In this document: piece after piece, positions 37,945-49,207 of the stretch | Position numbering within the stretch: position 1 is the first letter of the stretch | Layout: each line of letters starts with the position of its first letter | Assembly: GCA_900239685.1 (NCBI GenBank) | Contig: OENT01000786.1 | Span: forward strand, 1 to 64,000 | DNA length: 64,000 nucleotides | From: Rotaria macrura | Taxonomy: Eukaryota > Rotifera > Eurotatoria > Philodinida > Philodinidae | Reading direction: 5' to 3' | Position numbers and translations under genes: made by a program | The notes under the pieces: model-generated | Told to the model about the DNA's origin: nothing | The model's input: only the letters and a program-made list of their open reading frames with translations | Database searches by the model: none

Positions 37945-38310
37945 GTTGGATTATAATTGATTTTTTTGTTGTTAAAAGTCTATGATAATCTCACTAATTA
38001 TAATCCTACTTTAAACATTTTTCGAAACAAAATAGCGAATAGTAATAAATTATTTTGTGTCGAAACATGTTTAAAGTAAATTTATAATAGTGTCATTATA
38101 ACAAATCACATATTAGTTACCAAAGAATTAATTCTAATCCGATTTTTTCTGACTTATGTCCGCTTAATACACTTTGTCAGCACCTCTATTTACATATAAC
38201 GCTTACTTTTTATAACTTAATTAGAAAGTGGCTCATTTTATCAACGTTTCGTGATGATTGACATGAAAACGAAAATGATTCCGATTTTTCGACCGCTTTT
38301 TTACATTGAT
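37945..38310. repeat. Dispersed repeat family B, copy 1, with central hairpin
   Basis: It opens with GGATTATAATTGAT and closes with a GTGATGATTGAC ... CGATTTTTCGACCGCTTTTT block; the same blocks in the same order occur at 40308-40462. The middle contains an inverted pair, 38012-38041 (CTACTTTAAACATTTTTCGA then AACAAAAT) and 38051-38081, forming a stem of about 30 bp. No coding capacity. Confidence 0.55.
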
Positions 38311-38402
38311 AAGAATACTTAGGTATAAGATTTAACAAGGCTCTTATTAGCTCAATTTGTTTTTATCAGAAAATAAATGTCAAGAAAATAAAAAAGAAAC
38401 GT

Positions 38403-38780
38403 CTATGCTACGGTCGTATTGCAGTTCACACGCATAGACGCCATTGGGTAGAGCATGACAAACATACAAACGACGCCACAATATCCGAGCTTAAGAAGTG
38501 GCTCCGCTAAGAAGAACATTGGGGGTTTGTCAAGAGAGCAACCGTCAGCAAGAAAACCGACCATCTCTTGAACGCGTGCTTTTTCGAAGTCCACCCAAAG
38601 ACGAATGCCACCACTTACCTTTAGAGGAATCAGAGTTACATCCACCTGTGTAGTTGACCGCTAAAATCGTCAAGTTGGGTGGTCCAGCTGTGCAACATTC
38701 AATCGATTGATTGCCAAACCAAATGTTGACCTCACACTGAGTCTTGCTACTCTTGAATGCAGGTACTGGATCAATAGCAA
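38403..38780 (-). CDS. Small cysteine-bearing protein, 3' part, unknown function
   Basis: Two exons fit clean splice sites: 38780-38619 and 38506-38403, with a 112 bp GTAAGT...CTTCTTAG intron in phase 1. Together they encode about 88 residues: VAIDPVPAFKSSKTQCEVNI then WFGNQSIECCTAGPPNLTIL, AVNYTGGCNSDSSK, AEPLLKLGYCGVVCMFVMLY and PMASMRVNCNTTVA-stop. There are eight cysteines and several N-glycosylation sequons, so a secreted or surface protein is likely. The segment is visibly richer in G+C and less codon-biased to A/T than its neighbours. An acceptor at 38781 (CTTCTAAATAG) implies at least one upstream exon with the start codon, which I could not place, so it may be partial or a relic. I do not recognise the family. 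Confidence 0.5.
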
Positions 38781-40307
38781 CTATTTAGAAGACAATGAGA
38801 ACGACAGCAGCACATGGAACGTAAAACGATCAAATGATAATGTTAGTTTTATTTCTGTTAAATATGAGATGAACCATTGACGTATTCTAAAGATTCGAAG
38901 TTACAGATGTCGTATTCTCATCACGTATGGTACATAAGGCAATACATTATGCATATTGGATCGGCGCATGTTTTGTTTTTAGTATTTACTTTGGACTTCA
39001 ATATCTGAATCGTTCCATTCAGCCAATCACAAGAAAAACTATTAGGACTTTGATAGAGATGGATCTAGAGAGATGAATCATTGATCAACAATGATAACAT
39101 CCCGGAAAGTGTGGGTGAAAGTCCAACAGTGTACAATATCCCTACACATGTCATAAAATAATTGATAATCTCTCTCTTTCAGATAGCCTTGGAATCCGGT
39201 CAAGTAGAGGACTAAATTGGTATAAAAAGAATTCGGATGTGATACACGGCTACTTTAATGCATGTCTCGTCGCTTTCATTCTGAAAGTTTAGTTATGAAA
39301 CGATTCTTTTTTCGTACGAAATTTCCGTAATGAAGTTATTCGAATACACCGTTGCTTACCATAATGTTCATGATAGAATTTTAACAATAGACTTCAATAA
39401 AGGTTTTATCGAAATCTTTAATAAAATATTTTCATTCCATATTAAAACGTCTGAATCTTCACGATGAATAAATCATAAAAATTTCTGAATTTTGTTCTTC
39501 AAAACTTAAACTTAAACTTTATTTAACCTAATTCTCATATGACTTTTATGTAAGAAGTTATCCTTACAAGAAGAAAATTAGAGAGACGTTAGAATAATTC
39601 TTTCTGTAAAAAGAATACTAATAACGATTTGTTCAGTCAGTATCAATCATGTCGTTTGTAACGATTGCTGTAAAAATCTTTCTGTTCTTCTTTGTATGTA
39701 ATGAAGAAGTCATCATCATATTTCGGTGACAAACTCAATGATTGATGCCATTGAAGTAGTACGGGGAAACAAATTTGAAGTCTATTGGTTTCTTACTGAT
39801 CTTGCAAAAGAAATAAAATCAACAACCGATAGCAAACGATGTCATGGCTCGAGTTTTTCGTGTCCAATATATTCATACTGTGAAATGTGATCTGATTGTA
39901 AATACAATTGACACAGAAGAAACATTGATTATTAGTAGTAATTTATGGCGGAATTCTTTTGCCACAATAATCTGTTATTGGCATTATCATGGAACATGTA
40001 AACGGATCATCACTTGATTCTAAAACAAATGCATGACCGTTTTTTCTAATTAGGAGTTCTTCGTGAACAAAATCTAATTAAAATTGATTTTACTCGAAAT
40101 CACAGTTTTTCAAGTATACTAATCAAATCGAATTGATGACGATTGATTTTAATCAAGGATGAATCGATGAACAATCGATTCAATATGTGTATGATTGTAA
40201 TCGATTTTTAATTGATTCAGAATCAATTTTCATTAGCCATAATCAGTTATAATGGATGCAACAATTGTTTCTAAATGCCATTGATTATTCATATAAAAAA
40301 AGTCAGA

Positions 40308-40462
40308 AAAAAATCAGATTATAATTGACTATTTGTTTGATTAAAAATCTTTTATAATGCTACTATTATTATTCTACTTTAATGAATTTCTTGTGATTAT
40401 TGACGTTAAAATAATAATAAATCTAATTTTTTGGTCGTTCTTTTCACATGAGATAGTTGCTA
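40308..40462. repeat. Dispersed repeat family B, copy 2
   Basis: It matches 37945-38310 in order: GATTATAATTGA, a TTTGTTTG(A)TTAAAAATCT-like block, 'ATAATGCTACTATTATTATT' then 'CTACTTTAA', and TTGTGATTATTGACG followed by CTAATTTTTTGGTCGTTCTT. The central hairpin of copy 1 is absent, so either the hairpin was inserted in copy 1 or lost here. Confidence 0.5.
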
Positions 40463-41424
40463 ATTTTACCGTGCCAGATTCGTAACAGAACTTGTAAGGA
40501 TCCTTTCATGATTCGCTATTCGTACTGAGGAAACGTCTGAATTTTAGAGAACGCATATACCGACAGTATTTCAAGACCCTGACAGAGTTCGAAATAGAAT
40601 TCAATGAGGATTCTTAGTGCTTGACGACTTTTTCGAAGGTAGAAACCATTCTGAGAACAGTGTGTGCTGTTCGATGTATATGCAGGTTCATCTGATATTG
40701 ATTGATAGCCTAATCCACTTTAAATTCAGCTGTTGCATTCTTGTTGTGAGTGTCGTTAGATTCAATTGCATCGGTTGATCGAATCCTGTCTGAAACTTGA
40801 GAAAATCTGGAGCAATATTCTCTCTTATATTTCGGTTAGGATCCTAAGCAGATACATGATTGACACTAAGATTTGCTCATTGAAACTGAATACAAAATAA
40901 ATACCTCTGATTTTAGTTAAATTCTTGAAATTTGAATGAATATAAACAGTTGTTCAATCGCTTGGACCATCGAGATCTTTGTCTTGTATCTCATTAGAAT
41001 AAACACACATATCGTCATGGCTATCAATAGGTACAAAAGTCTCAAAAGTTTACAATTCTCTCAGTAATTTAGATTACTCTCGAACCATCGACGATGCTCA
41101 TTGTGTAAGGGTATCGACTATGGTCACTATCATCGAAAACCATCTGTAGGATTTTTGCTTATGAATTCTTAGCAGTTTTTGTTATAATTCGAAGTGTTTA
41201 CTGTACTGATTCGGAAAACAATAGTTAACTTGTTTCTTGACTCATCTGTCAAAGGCAAATATGTTAGCACTGTCGTAGGATCTCGACTTTTCCGACGTAA
41301 GAAAATATATAGAATTCATATTGAAGACTAGAATGAGTTGGAGAACTACGAAACTTGTCATATTTTACGGATCTAATTTAATTTTTTCACAGATAGTCAG
41401 CCGATCATGAATATATACGTAGAA

Positions 41425-41455
<31 letters not shown>
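41425..41455. repeat. (CA)n microsatellite
   Basis: About 15 uninterrupted CA/AC units followed by CTCTCT. Confidence 0.95.
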
Positions 41456-41458
<3 letters not shown>

Positions 41459-44332
41459 CTTTGTTTTCATCATGTACGTAAGCAGAAATAAATATATTGA
41501 TCGATTAGTCACAATAATTGAGTAGACATCTTAACAATCTTAAACGACTGTGACTGATTAAACTACGATATTTATATTTGAATAGTAAATAGGTGAGTAC
41601 ATAGTGTATCTAAGAATTTCTTAAACAATTCCTTATAGTCAGCAAAGCAACTTTCAGAAGTTTTTATCTTCTATAAAATGTGTCACTCCTATTCTTTCAC
41701 ATCACATGGAAACAAATTTTTAACACATCTCAAGTGAAAGTTATTGTAGTCAGAACTATAGCCAGTATTCATTTAATCTTTCATGTATAACTCAGAACAA
41801 TAATTGTAAATTTAAAAAAAAACAACTAACGTAACGATATTTTAAACAAATAATAGTAGACTTATTCTAAAACAAAATTTAAGTCATTGTCAGCATGGGC
41901 ATTCTTTCTCGTGATCTAATGTTTTACCAATATACAGAGCTAACACATAGCCATCGATAGATTTTTTCTGTATTAAATATTAGCGTTCCATGAATGCGAT
42001 TTTCTTGTAAAAAAAACTGTATTAATATACAGTGGAATTGTTTCATTTGTGATACACCTTGAAATTTGACAAAGAATAATCATGACGACAGATTCTCTAA
42101 ATTTACCATGCATAATTCTGAATAATCTTGGCCGCCTAACATATTATACACTAAACTCGTCAAAGACAAAGACTATATTTACGCAACTTTAAGATATTAT
42201 AGTAAATAATCAATTAAATATTTGCTATCGAACAATGCTGAAGAGCAGAGTGATAATGTTTCATGGAGTTTAATATTTATATGATTAGTGTAAAATATTT
42301 CTACATAGACGCTCAAGCTATTCTCGATGTTTCTTTATTTACAGAAAAATTATAATTAAATCCAGTGATCCACATATGAAGAAATGTTTTTTCTGTGGCC
42401 TTTATTTCTGAAAAGACTATAGAGAATTAGAATATTTGCATTTTCTGATTTATTTTTCTCAAGTGGACTGTTTAGCTATAATCTTATTGATCAAAATTAC
42501 TATAAATATGTTTAATATTCATATGGAATTCATTAGTTTCTAGAAAATGATCGATGTATTTCCATCTTCAGCTTGTTGATTATTCATCAAACAATCAATG
42601 TATTTAATGGAAAAATCATAGAGACAATATCCTAACTATCCTTCTAAATGACGATTAGAATAACCTTTTCTCTCGACATAATTCTCAATAGATTTTCTCT
42701 TGTTTTTCTTATCAGAAACTATTATCTTACAATCATATGGAAATCATTGATACGAAAAAGAAAACAATACATTGTGTTATATCAAAGTATTGAGTGCAAA
42801 ACAATAAACTATAACTGTAAGTAAATTAACTTTTTCTACTTTTCTCGTTTATACCGTATGCACAACAGTGCATAGAATTAATTAAATTGTTTCAATGGCT
42901 TTCTAGTTAATCGAAAGTATTGGTGTATTACAAGTGGAAGATCGATTAATACATAGACATATTTCTAAGGTATTTTAACTTGAGATGTATTCATAAATTG
43001 AACATCGATATTTTTATATGATTACACGGCGAATCAATTGCAAATGTAACAAGTCGTTCGAATACGATTGAGTGCAGATTTTATAGACTGTAATTACAGT
43101 CTGTCGTCTATGTGTTCACTTAGATGAACTCAACGACGAAGAGCTGAAAAATCAATATTGTGTGCTAGTCTGTTCCCTATAAATATTATAATCTTTGATC
43201 GTTTTACAATTTAATTATATTAAATGTTGGCATAGCAATATTTTACTATTCAATATCCTTGCGAATCAATAAGATTGTAATTCAGAATTGTAGAATTGAA
43301 TTTTTCGGTATTTATGATAAATTTTCGTTGATTAAATAGTTTATACTCAGTTCTCTAGACTTGTGACCGATTATTATCGATTCATTCATAAGCACATAGG
43401 CTATAGTCGAGAATACAAATATGTTTTTGTGTTCAACCAAGTACAATTCGATCTATTCATTATGCTTTCGATTGACAGCGGGTACCGAGAAATAAAGATT
43501 TTTGGATCAAGTCCAATAAATGTGTATGAGGATGAAATTCGAGTCTTTCACCAAAATCCAATAAACTCATATTCGATTAAGAATTATGGTTGATGATCAT
43601 ATTGCTGAAGAACGATAGTTACAAATTACCGTTACTTCTATCCATAATATACAATCGTAACTTTTCTGTTGCCTTCTAGATAGTGAAAATATACGATGTG
43701 TTGCATATTGATATAAAATTGATTTGAAAATGTCTTATTTTTGTATTTTCATTATGAAATACCTTGTAAATAACAGAAAGAGAAGAAAATTTCAAAACAA
43801 CAAAAAACAAGAGTACAATGTTATCTCTCATATGAATAAGATCAAGATATATTTTAAAGGTTATACGATGATTCTTTCTGTCACGTTTTATGTCGAATTC
43901 GTCATGAATCGTACAAAAGTATTCCTTGTAAACTATTCTCATTATTTTAGCAGTCTATTGCCGTCCATTTTCTGAATATCTATCCTACTATAGACCAACA
44001 GTATGGGTTTACATTATTAGGAAATGTTCATTTCATATGAAACAGAAGTGTGAAATGCAATGTATAGAAAAAGGCTACCGATAAGTTTTCAAAGTATTCT
44101 ATTCCTAATTGTGAATAGGACTAGAATAAAATATCTACTTGTAATCAACAAGGTATAGTCGTCATAATGTCTAATTGATCTTATTTATTATCACTCTAAG
44201 TCATGTTACACCTAATCAATAATGAGGTTATCCATCAAATATCGTTATTCAATATTAGACGAGAACACAATATTGACATCAATTGTTTGTCTTCTGTTTC
44301 AGATCGTATACATCTTATCTATGTTCCTGAAC

Positions 44333-46135
44333 ATGTTTCGCTCACTGATTCTTCTGTGTAGTGGCCTCGTAGCATATTCTAACATGTTATTTACGTGTCC
44401 TCAGAATACTCATGCGTACCATCGAGTCGAATTACCAACGAACTGGACAAGTGGACACGTTAATTGTTTCTATCACACAGCAAAAGAACCAGATTTGGAT
44501 GTGTTCTTTTTAAATAATGATACAATTATATTACGCGAAAATAAGTGTATTAATTATGAAGCTCCGTTCATGTATCTTCTCTTTGGAATACGAAAAGTTT
44601 TACTCATCGACAGTGGTGCAACTGTTTCATCGGCTTCATTTCCTATTCGAAAACATGTTGAAACTATTATCGAACAATGGTGTACGAACAACAATAAACA
44701 ACGTGCAGATCTCGAACTAGTAGTTGCTCATACTCATAATCATCTCGATCATATTGCAGGTGACGATCAATTTAAAAATCAATTGTTTACCACAGTTGTA
44801 GGTACGACTGTAGAAGATGTTAGTTTCTTTTTCAACCTATTGAACTGGCCATATTCAATTGGTACGTTTGCACTTGACGATCAACGTCAAATAGCCATCG
44901 TACCTATACCAGGCCATGAAAATGCTTCGATAGCCATTTACGATTGTGCAACTGAATTGCTGATTACAGGTGATACATTGTTACCAGGACGTTTGTATAT
45001 CGCTAATTTTTTGATGTATGTCGATTCGATTCAACGTCTATTGTATTTTATTGAGTCAAATCAACTTCATGTCAGTACTATTCTCGGTGCACATATTGAA
45101 ATGACTCAACAAGACAAAGTTGATTATCCAATCGGTGCCACGTATCAGTCACAAGAACATCGTCTCAACTTGTCATTGGAACATTTGCATCAACTCAATA
45201 ATGAATTACAAGAGCAGCAGAGATCTGGATTCGATCAACGACATCGAGCCTATTTTAATGATTTTATTGTGTATCCGAATCCATCTCAGTTGCCGCCATA
45301 TCCATTCAACGGACGGATGTCTGAACATGGATTCGTATTATTACCGTCACATGTTTTAGGTCTTGTTTGGATTTTTCATAAGCCTATGTTTCGTACGCCA
45401 CATGAATTTCAATTGGTCTTGATGGCACGAGTTACAAGTCCTGAAGTGAATTCTTTACCATTACCAAAAGATACTAGTGTTCTTCATCATCAGTGGACTA
45501 TCTTGCCAGGTTTATGGTCATTGAATAATTTACTCAACAAAAATATAACATCATTCTCTGCTCAACTATACATCGGTAATTTTGAGCAAGGTGGACAATA
45601 TTTATGCAATATTACACTCGAAATAGTGTGGCCTCCGTTGACTGTTGTGCAGTTAAATGCATCCGAAATTGAACCCTATCAACCGCTTCGCTATTTCAGT
45701 TACCTTCTTTCGAGCACGATCATCAATAACCAAACTGAAATTCATTTGTACCTTCTACATCAAATACGTGTACAACCCGACTTCGATACTATAGCTCATG
45801 CCATTATTAATCCACTTGAATGTACGACAGACATCGAACAAGATAAACTCGTTGATTTATTAATAAGCAATGCGAATGAATGGGCATTTCCCGGTCTAGC
45901 TAACGAACTGTCACATCGACTAACTCTATCATCAGGCATTGTTCGTGCACAACTACTAGGTGACATCTATTCCACAGTGTGTTTTATGTCTATCATCGAA
46001 GAGATTCAATGTACACTAGGTCCAGAGTTTTATGACAGTTGTCATATGAAATCTCAGTCAGTCTGTAATTTTTCTTCATTCTTAATGATTCTTTTCTTTA
46101 TCGGTTGTTTGTTTACCAAGATCACTATATACTAA
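44333..46135 (+). CDS. Metallo-beta-lactamase-fold hydrolase, secreted or anchored
   Basis: The frame is open from 44222, but CTTCTGTTTCAG at 44292-44303 is a strong splice acceptor, so translation probably starts at the ATG at 44333 (600 residues), where MFRSLILLCSGLVAYS forms a signal peptide. The alternative ATG at 44321 adds four residues. Numbered from 44222, the metal ligands are HTHNHLDH (H172, H174, D176, H177), IPGHENA, LLITGDTLLPG and ILGAHIEM: the usual zinc site of the fold. Ahead of the first motif is the strand KVLLIDSGA. The C-terminal ~270 residues form an extra domain with Cys pairs and sequons (NITLEI, NQTEIH) and end in a hydrophobic stretch, SSFLMILFFIGCLF, with a very short tail, suggesting a membrane or GPI anchor. 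The substrate is unknown; extracellular action is inferred. The gene appears intact. Confidence 0.8.
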   Translation: MFRSLILLCSGLVAYSNMLFTCPQNTHAYHRVELPTNWTSGHVNCFYHTAKEPDLDVFFLNNDTIILRENKCINYEAPFMYLLFGIRKVLLIDSGATVSSASFPIRKHVETIIEQWCTNNNKQRADLELVVAHTHNHLDHIAGDDQFKNQLFTTVVGTTVEDVSFFFNLLNWPYSIGTFALDDQRQIAIVPIPGHENASIAIYDCATELLITGDTLLPGRLYIANFLMYVDSIQRLLYFIESNQLHVSTILGAHIEMTQQDKVDYPIGATYQSQEHRLNLSLEHLHQLNNELQEQQRSGFDQRHRAYFNDFIVYPNPSQLPPYPFNGRMSEHGFVLLPSHVLGLVWIFHKPMFRTPHEFQLVLMARVTSPEVNSLPLPKDTSVLHHQWTILPGLWSLNNLLNKNITSFSAQLYIGNFEQGGQYLCNITLEIVWPPLTVVQLNASEIEPYQPLRYFSYLLSSTIINNQTEIHLYLLHQIRVQPDFDTIAHAIINPLECTTDIEQDKLVDLLISNANEWAFPGLANELSHRLTLSSGIVRAQLLGDIYSTVCFMSIIEEIQCTLGPEFYDSCHMKSQSVCNFSSFLMILFFIGCLFTKITIY

Positions 46136-47603
46136 TGAAAACAACAAGTCGACAAGAAGAAATCGAGCGTAAGATTAAGAATATGAATAGTATTCATAGA
46201 AGTGAGTTCGATTTTTATTTGAATATGAGTAGTTTTAATTGAAATAAAATTGCAAATTATGCTTGAATCAATCAGAAACGATGGGTTATATGATATTTTA
46301 AAATCATGAAATTGTTCTTCTAGAAAGATGCAATGTCATACTTTTGAAACACGTGAATCAAAGTATAGGCAATGATCATGTTGGTGTGCTACGAAATAAG
46401 ACTTTGGTAAATATTTACCATTTAGTCATTCATAGTAAAGAATGCAATACATCTACTACTCAATTTAGTGATCATTTTAGTTACTTCACATTGAACTATT
46501 GTTTCTTCAATGGATATTAATTCCATGTCAAAGTTTTCATCAAGTTCATTTTATATCAATTGCAATAACATACGTCAAACAAAGATGATAGTTTCAGGAT
46601 TCTTTGTGACTAATAAAGAATTTATTTTGTGATTTCACTCGACAACATAAATACAGTTCGACATTTCAAAATTAAACAAGTAACAAACGTTGTCGAATGA
46701 TATTTTCATTAAAACTGAAATGACTACTTGTCCTTTCTATCTGTTGGAGAAGATAATGAATCTTTATTAAGTTCTATATTTTTCGTATATTCTACTTCGA
46801 TCTATCTATCTTTTCCTAAGAATGACAAAAAAAAACAGAAGTTACCAACAAAAAGTCAGCATTTTTGTGCAAGAATGTCTTGAAAACGCTATTTTAGATG
46901 TTTTCATAATTTGAACACTATTTTAAAATTGAACAAATCTTGAAGCATTGTTAACATAAAAACAATTGTGAACTTTTGTTTTCACTAAAAGGTAATCCTA
47001 ACCTTCAGTTACAAGATTCTCTCTATTAAAATTCATTGATATAGAATGATTCATAAGATTTATCATTTGTTTTTGTACTCACGAAAAACTGAGAGTCTTT
47101 TTGCTCTCTGTGTTCCCGACCAGTATTTTACTCGTCAAATTCAAGTAACTAAACGATTGTTGCTCAAACCGTGAAGTTAATGTACTTACATATTTCTTAA
47201 CAATTACAAGTCCTTCTCTATTACCATTCTCTAGATAGATTCGCTCCAAATTGATAAACGTTTGAATTACCTACGTTTTGCGTATATTGCTTATATTTTC
47301 TAAAAGATTAAAAAGTGGTAATAATAGACAATCGAAGATTAGGCTGTAAAAACTAATCTTCAAACTACGGTTGAGTATAGATACATACTACTTCAATCAA
47401 TCACTCATATATACATGGGTTTATCTGAATCTTGAATGGTGAAACTTTGATGGGAACTCACATTATAGTTCTTACTTCCTACATACATCGTACAATCGCA
47501 CCCACACTCTGGAATGGATCTATAGTAAAAATAATTCTCGCTTCTACTCAGTCGATCTGTTTGATCAAAAACAAGTGGCATGAGTCGTGCTTGTTGCTGT
47601 GTT
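46136..47603. other. Intergenic region between convergent genes
   Basis: About 1.5 kb between the 3' ends of the hydrolase (+) and the GLYAT-like gene (-). It includes an AATAAA soon after the hydrolase stop. I see no coding exon, RNA gene or element boundary. Confidence 0.5.
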
Positions 47604-49207
47604 TTATTTTGTGATTAAATAAGCCAAACAGGTGGTTGATGTTCGTCGATAGCCCAACTTTTCTAACATGTTATACGATGTTGTGTTTTCGTTAAACACA
47701 TAACCGTAGACACGTTCTTGTAACTTCAACAATTCTGAAGCTAAGTGTACATTCACCAGAGATGCAAGACCAAGTCGGCGAAATTCTGGAATCGTAAACA
47801 TAACACCGAAAGAACCACAGAATCTCGTTAAACACCAACTCACTAATTTTCCATTATGATATGCACCTAAAAACATCAAGATAACTTATCCAGATTAGGA
47901 AAATTATTTTTTTTTATTGTTTTAATTGAAAACTCACCAAATGCTGGTAAATGTTCGATTTCGTATTGAATTAAACAGAGCGAAAACTGTGACTTGCCTT
48001 CCCAAAAGTCATTAATCACTGGTGCATCGGATACGGACAAGCGTCGAATTACGATATCTAAAAATTTCTATATTACCCAGGCAGACAAACATTGGGAAAA
48101 ACGCGTTTAAACGCACAATAGGGAACGCCGATTGTGAGTCACTAACGCTCATTAAAAAAACGCAAGAAACGCGTTTTTTACGCAGAATTTTCACTTTCGG
48201 AGCGTGAAAACGAATAAAAACTCTAATTCTGATGGTTTAAACGCATTGGCTTTCAAGTCATCGAATAATTGTGCGTTTTAACGCTAAGAACTAGAGTTTT
48301 TCTCCGTTTTCACGCTCCGAAAGTGAAAATTCTGCGTAAAAAACGTGTTTCTTGCGTTTTTTTAATGAGCGTTAGTGACTCACAATCGGCGTTCCCGATT
48401 GTGCGTTTAAACGCGTTTTTCCCAATGTTTGTCTGCTTGGGTAGAATAGTCGTATAATAGAGACGTCCATAGACAATTCGAACAACTTCTTTTCCACACG
48501 CGTTAAATCGTCTAATCAAATGAACTAGATAAATCAGCTGCATTTTTGTGGCAACGCTAAATGTGGAGGACATATCCTAGGAAAAGGTACATACTTTATG
48601 ATTTCTTCATCTACCTGGTGGAATATGATGCATTATGCTTGCGTTGGTCGTTTCGAATGTTTCTCGATCGATTTCCATTTGAGACGCGGACTTCATATTC
48701 AAATCTCCAAAGTTTTCCTCTTGAACCATATTTTTGATGGCCGTTGAAAAACGATCATCATTGTCCAAGAAAACAATCGTTTTTACACGATTCCATGGAA
48801 CGCATTGTTTGAGTAGAGACATTAGTACATGATCATTATTCTGCTGACAAAAGAATGAAATGTACCTTCTGCTTGTGTCTTTACTTTCATCTAATAGACA
48901 ATAATCAATCGTGAAGCCAAGTGGAGAATACACGAGTATGACACATGTGATTTGATCGTGATTATCAACAAATAATTTGTGTGGCCATATATGTTCTTTA
49001 GTGATGAAGCCTCGTTGTATATAAATGAGTAGTTGCCATAGACGAAGTGATTCTGGAAGACTTTCTTTCTATTAAATAATAATAATATTCTTCTCGCTGA
49101 TTAACAATTACATTCGAGCATGATGAATGACTCACCAAAAAATTTAACACTGATTGAAACGACTCTTCTTTAGAAAAATCTATTTCAGTGTTGACGACTA
49201 CTGACAT
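47604..49207 (-). CDS. Glycine N-acyltransferase-like GNAT enzyme
   Basis: Four exons by GT-AG sites: 49207-49136, 49068-48615, 48057-47938 and 47866-47604, phases 0, 1, 1; 302 residues, close to the ~296 of animal GLYAT. A further in-frame ATG at 49225 would add six residues. The family transfers acyl groups from acyl-CoA to glycine or another amine. The N-terminal half (PESLRLWQLLIYIQRGFITK, CVPWNRVKTIVFLDND) corresponds to the GLYAT N-terminal domain. DIVIRRLSVSDAPVINDFW begins the GNAT half, followed by GKLVSWCLTRFCGSFGVMFT and the acetyl-CoA loop PEFRRLGLASLV; VFNENTTSYNMLEKLGYRR closes the fold. The substrate is not predictable. Intron 2 (557 bp) contains a 366 bp palindromic transposable element; introns 1 and 3 are 67 and 71 bp. 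It appears functional if the element is spliced out. Confidence 0.85.
48076..48441. mobile_element. Long-palindrome MITE flanked by TA, in the GLYAT-like intron
   Basis: Ends CCCAGGCAGACAAACATTGG and the complement of CCCAAGCAGACAAACATTGG, with TA on both sides (48074-48075 and 48442-48443), as in Tc1/mariner-type insertion. The inverted arms are about 155 bp each (48076-48231 and 48284-48441), leaving only ~50 bp unpaired. They include repeated AACGCGTTT / GCGTTTAAACGC units. Because the arms mirror each other, both strands give the same pseudo-peptide; it is not a gene. A diverged relative ends near 23938. Arms differ at only a few sites by eye, so the insertion may be recent. Confidence 0.85.

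Larger units (their letters stand above)
36498..38402. other. Intergenic region with repeats
   Basis: About 1.9 kb between MsrA and the small G+C-richer gene. It holds the MsrA leader, a (TA)n run at 36909-36928, a stretch reminiscent of repeat family A (36960-37240) and a copy of repeat family B (37945-38310). No supported coding exon. Confidence 0.5.
38781..44303. other. Gene-poor region
   Basis: About 5.5 kb with no supported gene. It holds repeat family B copy 2 (40308-40462) and a (CA)n run (41425-41455). Around 40060-40260 are many overlapping ATCGATT/AATCGAT and AATTGATT units, giving local self-complementarity without a clear element boundary. An 18 bp perfect palindrome is centred at 43093. 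Open frames at 43363-43593 and 43676-43975 show no domain. The last bases (44292-44303) form the acceptor of the next gene. Confidence 0.5.

Noticed and set aside
43085-43102. Perfect 18 bp palindrome AGACTGTAATTACAGTCT
   Set aside because: Isolated, without flanking repeats or a nearby gene; palindromes of this length occur by chance or in small hairpins.
48012-48573. Open frames on both strands encoding the same ~40-residue peptide near 48.0-48.5 kb
   Set aside because: They read the two mirror arms of the palindromic MITE; the identity follows from the inverted repeat and not from a protein.
48475-48575. Possible extra exon of the GLYAT-like gene (IRRFNACGKEVVRIVYGRLY)
   Set aside because: Splicing directly from 48615 to 48057 keeps phase and gives the conserved GLYAT block (IVIRRLSVSDAPVI); adding this segment would break the match, and other acceptors there run into stops.
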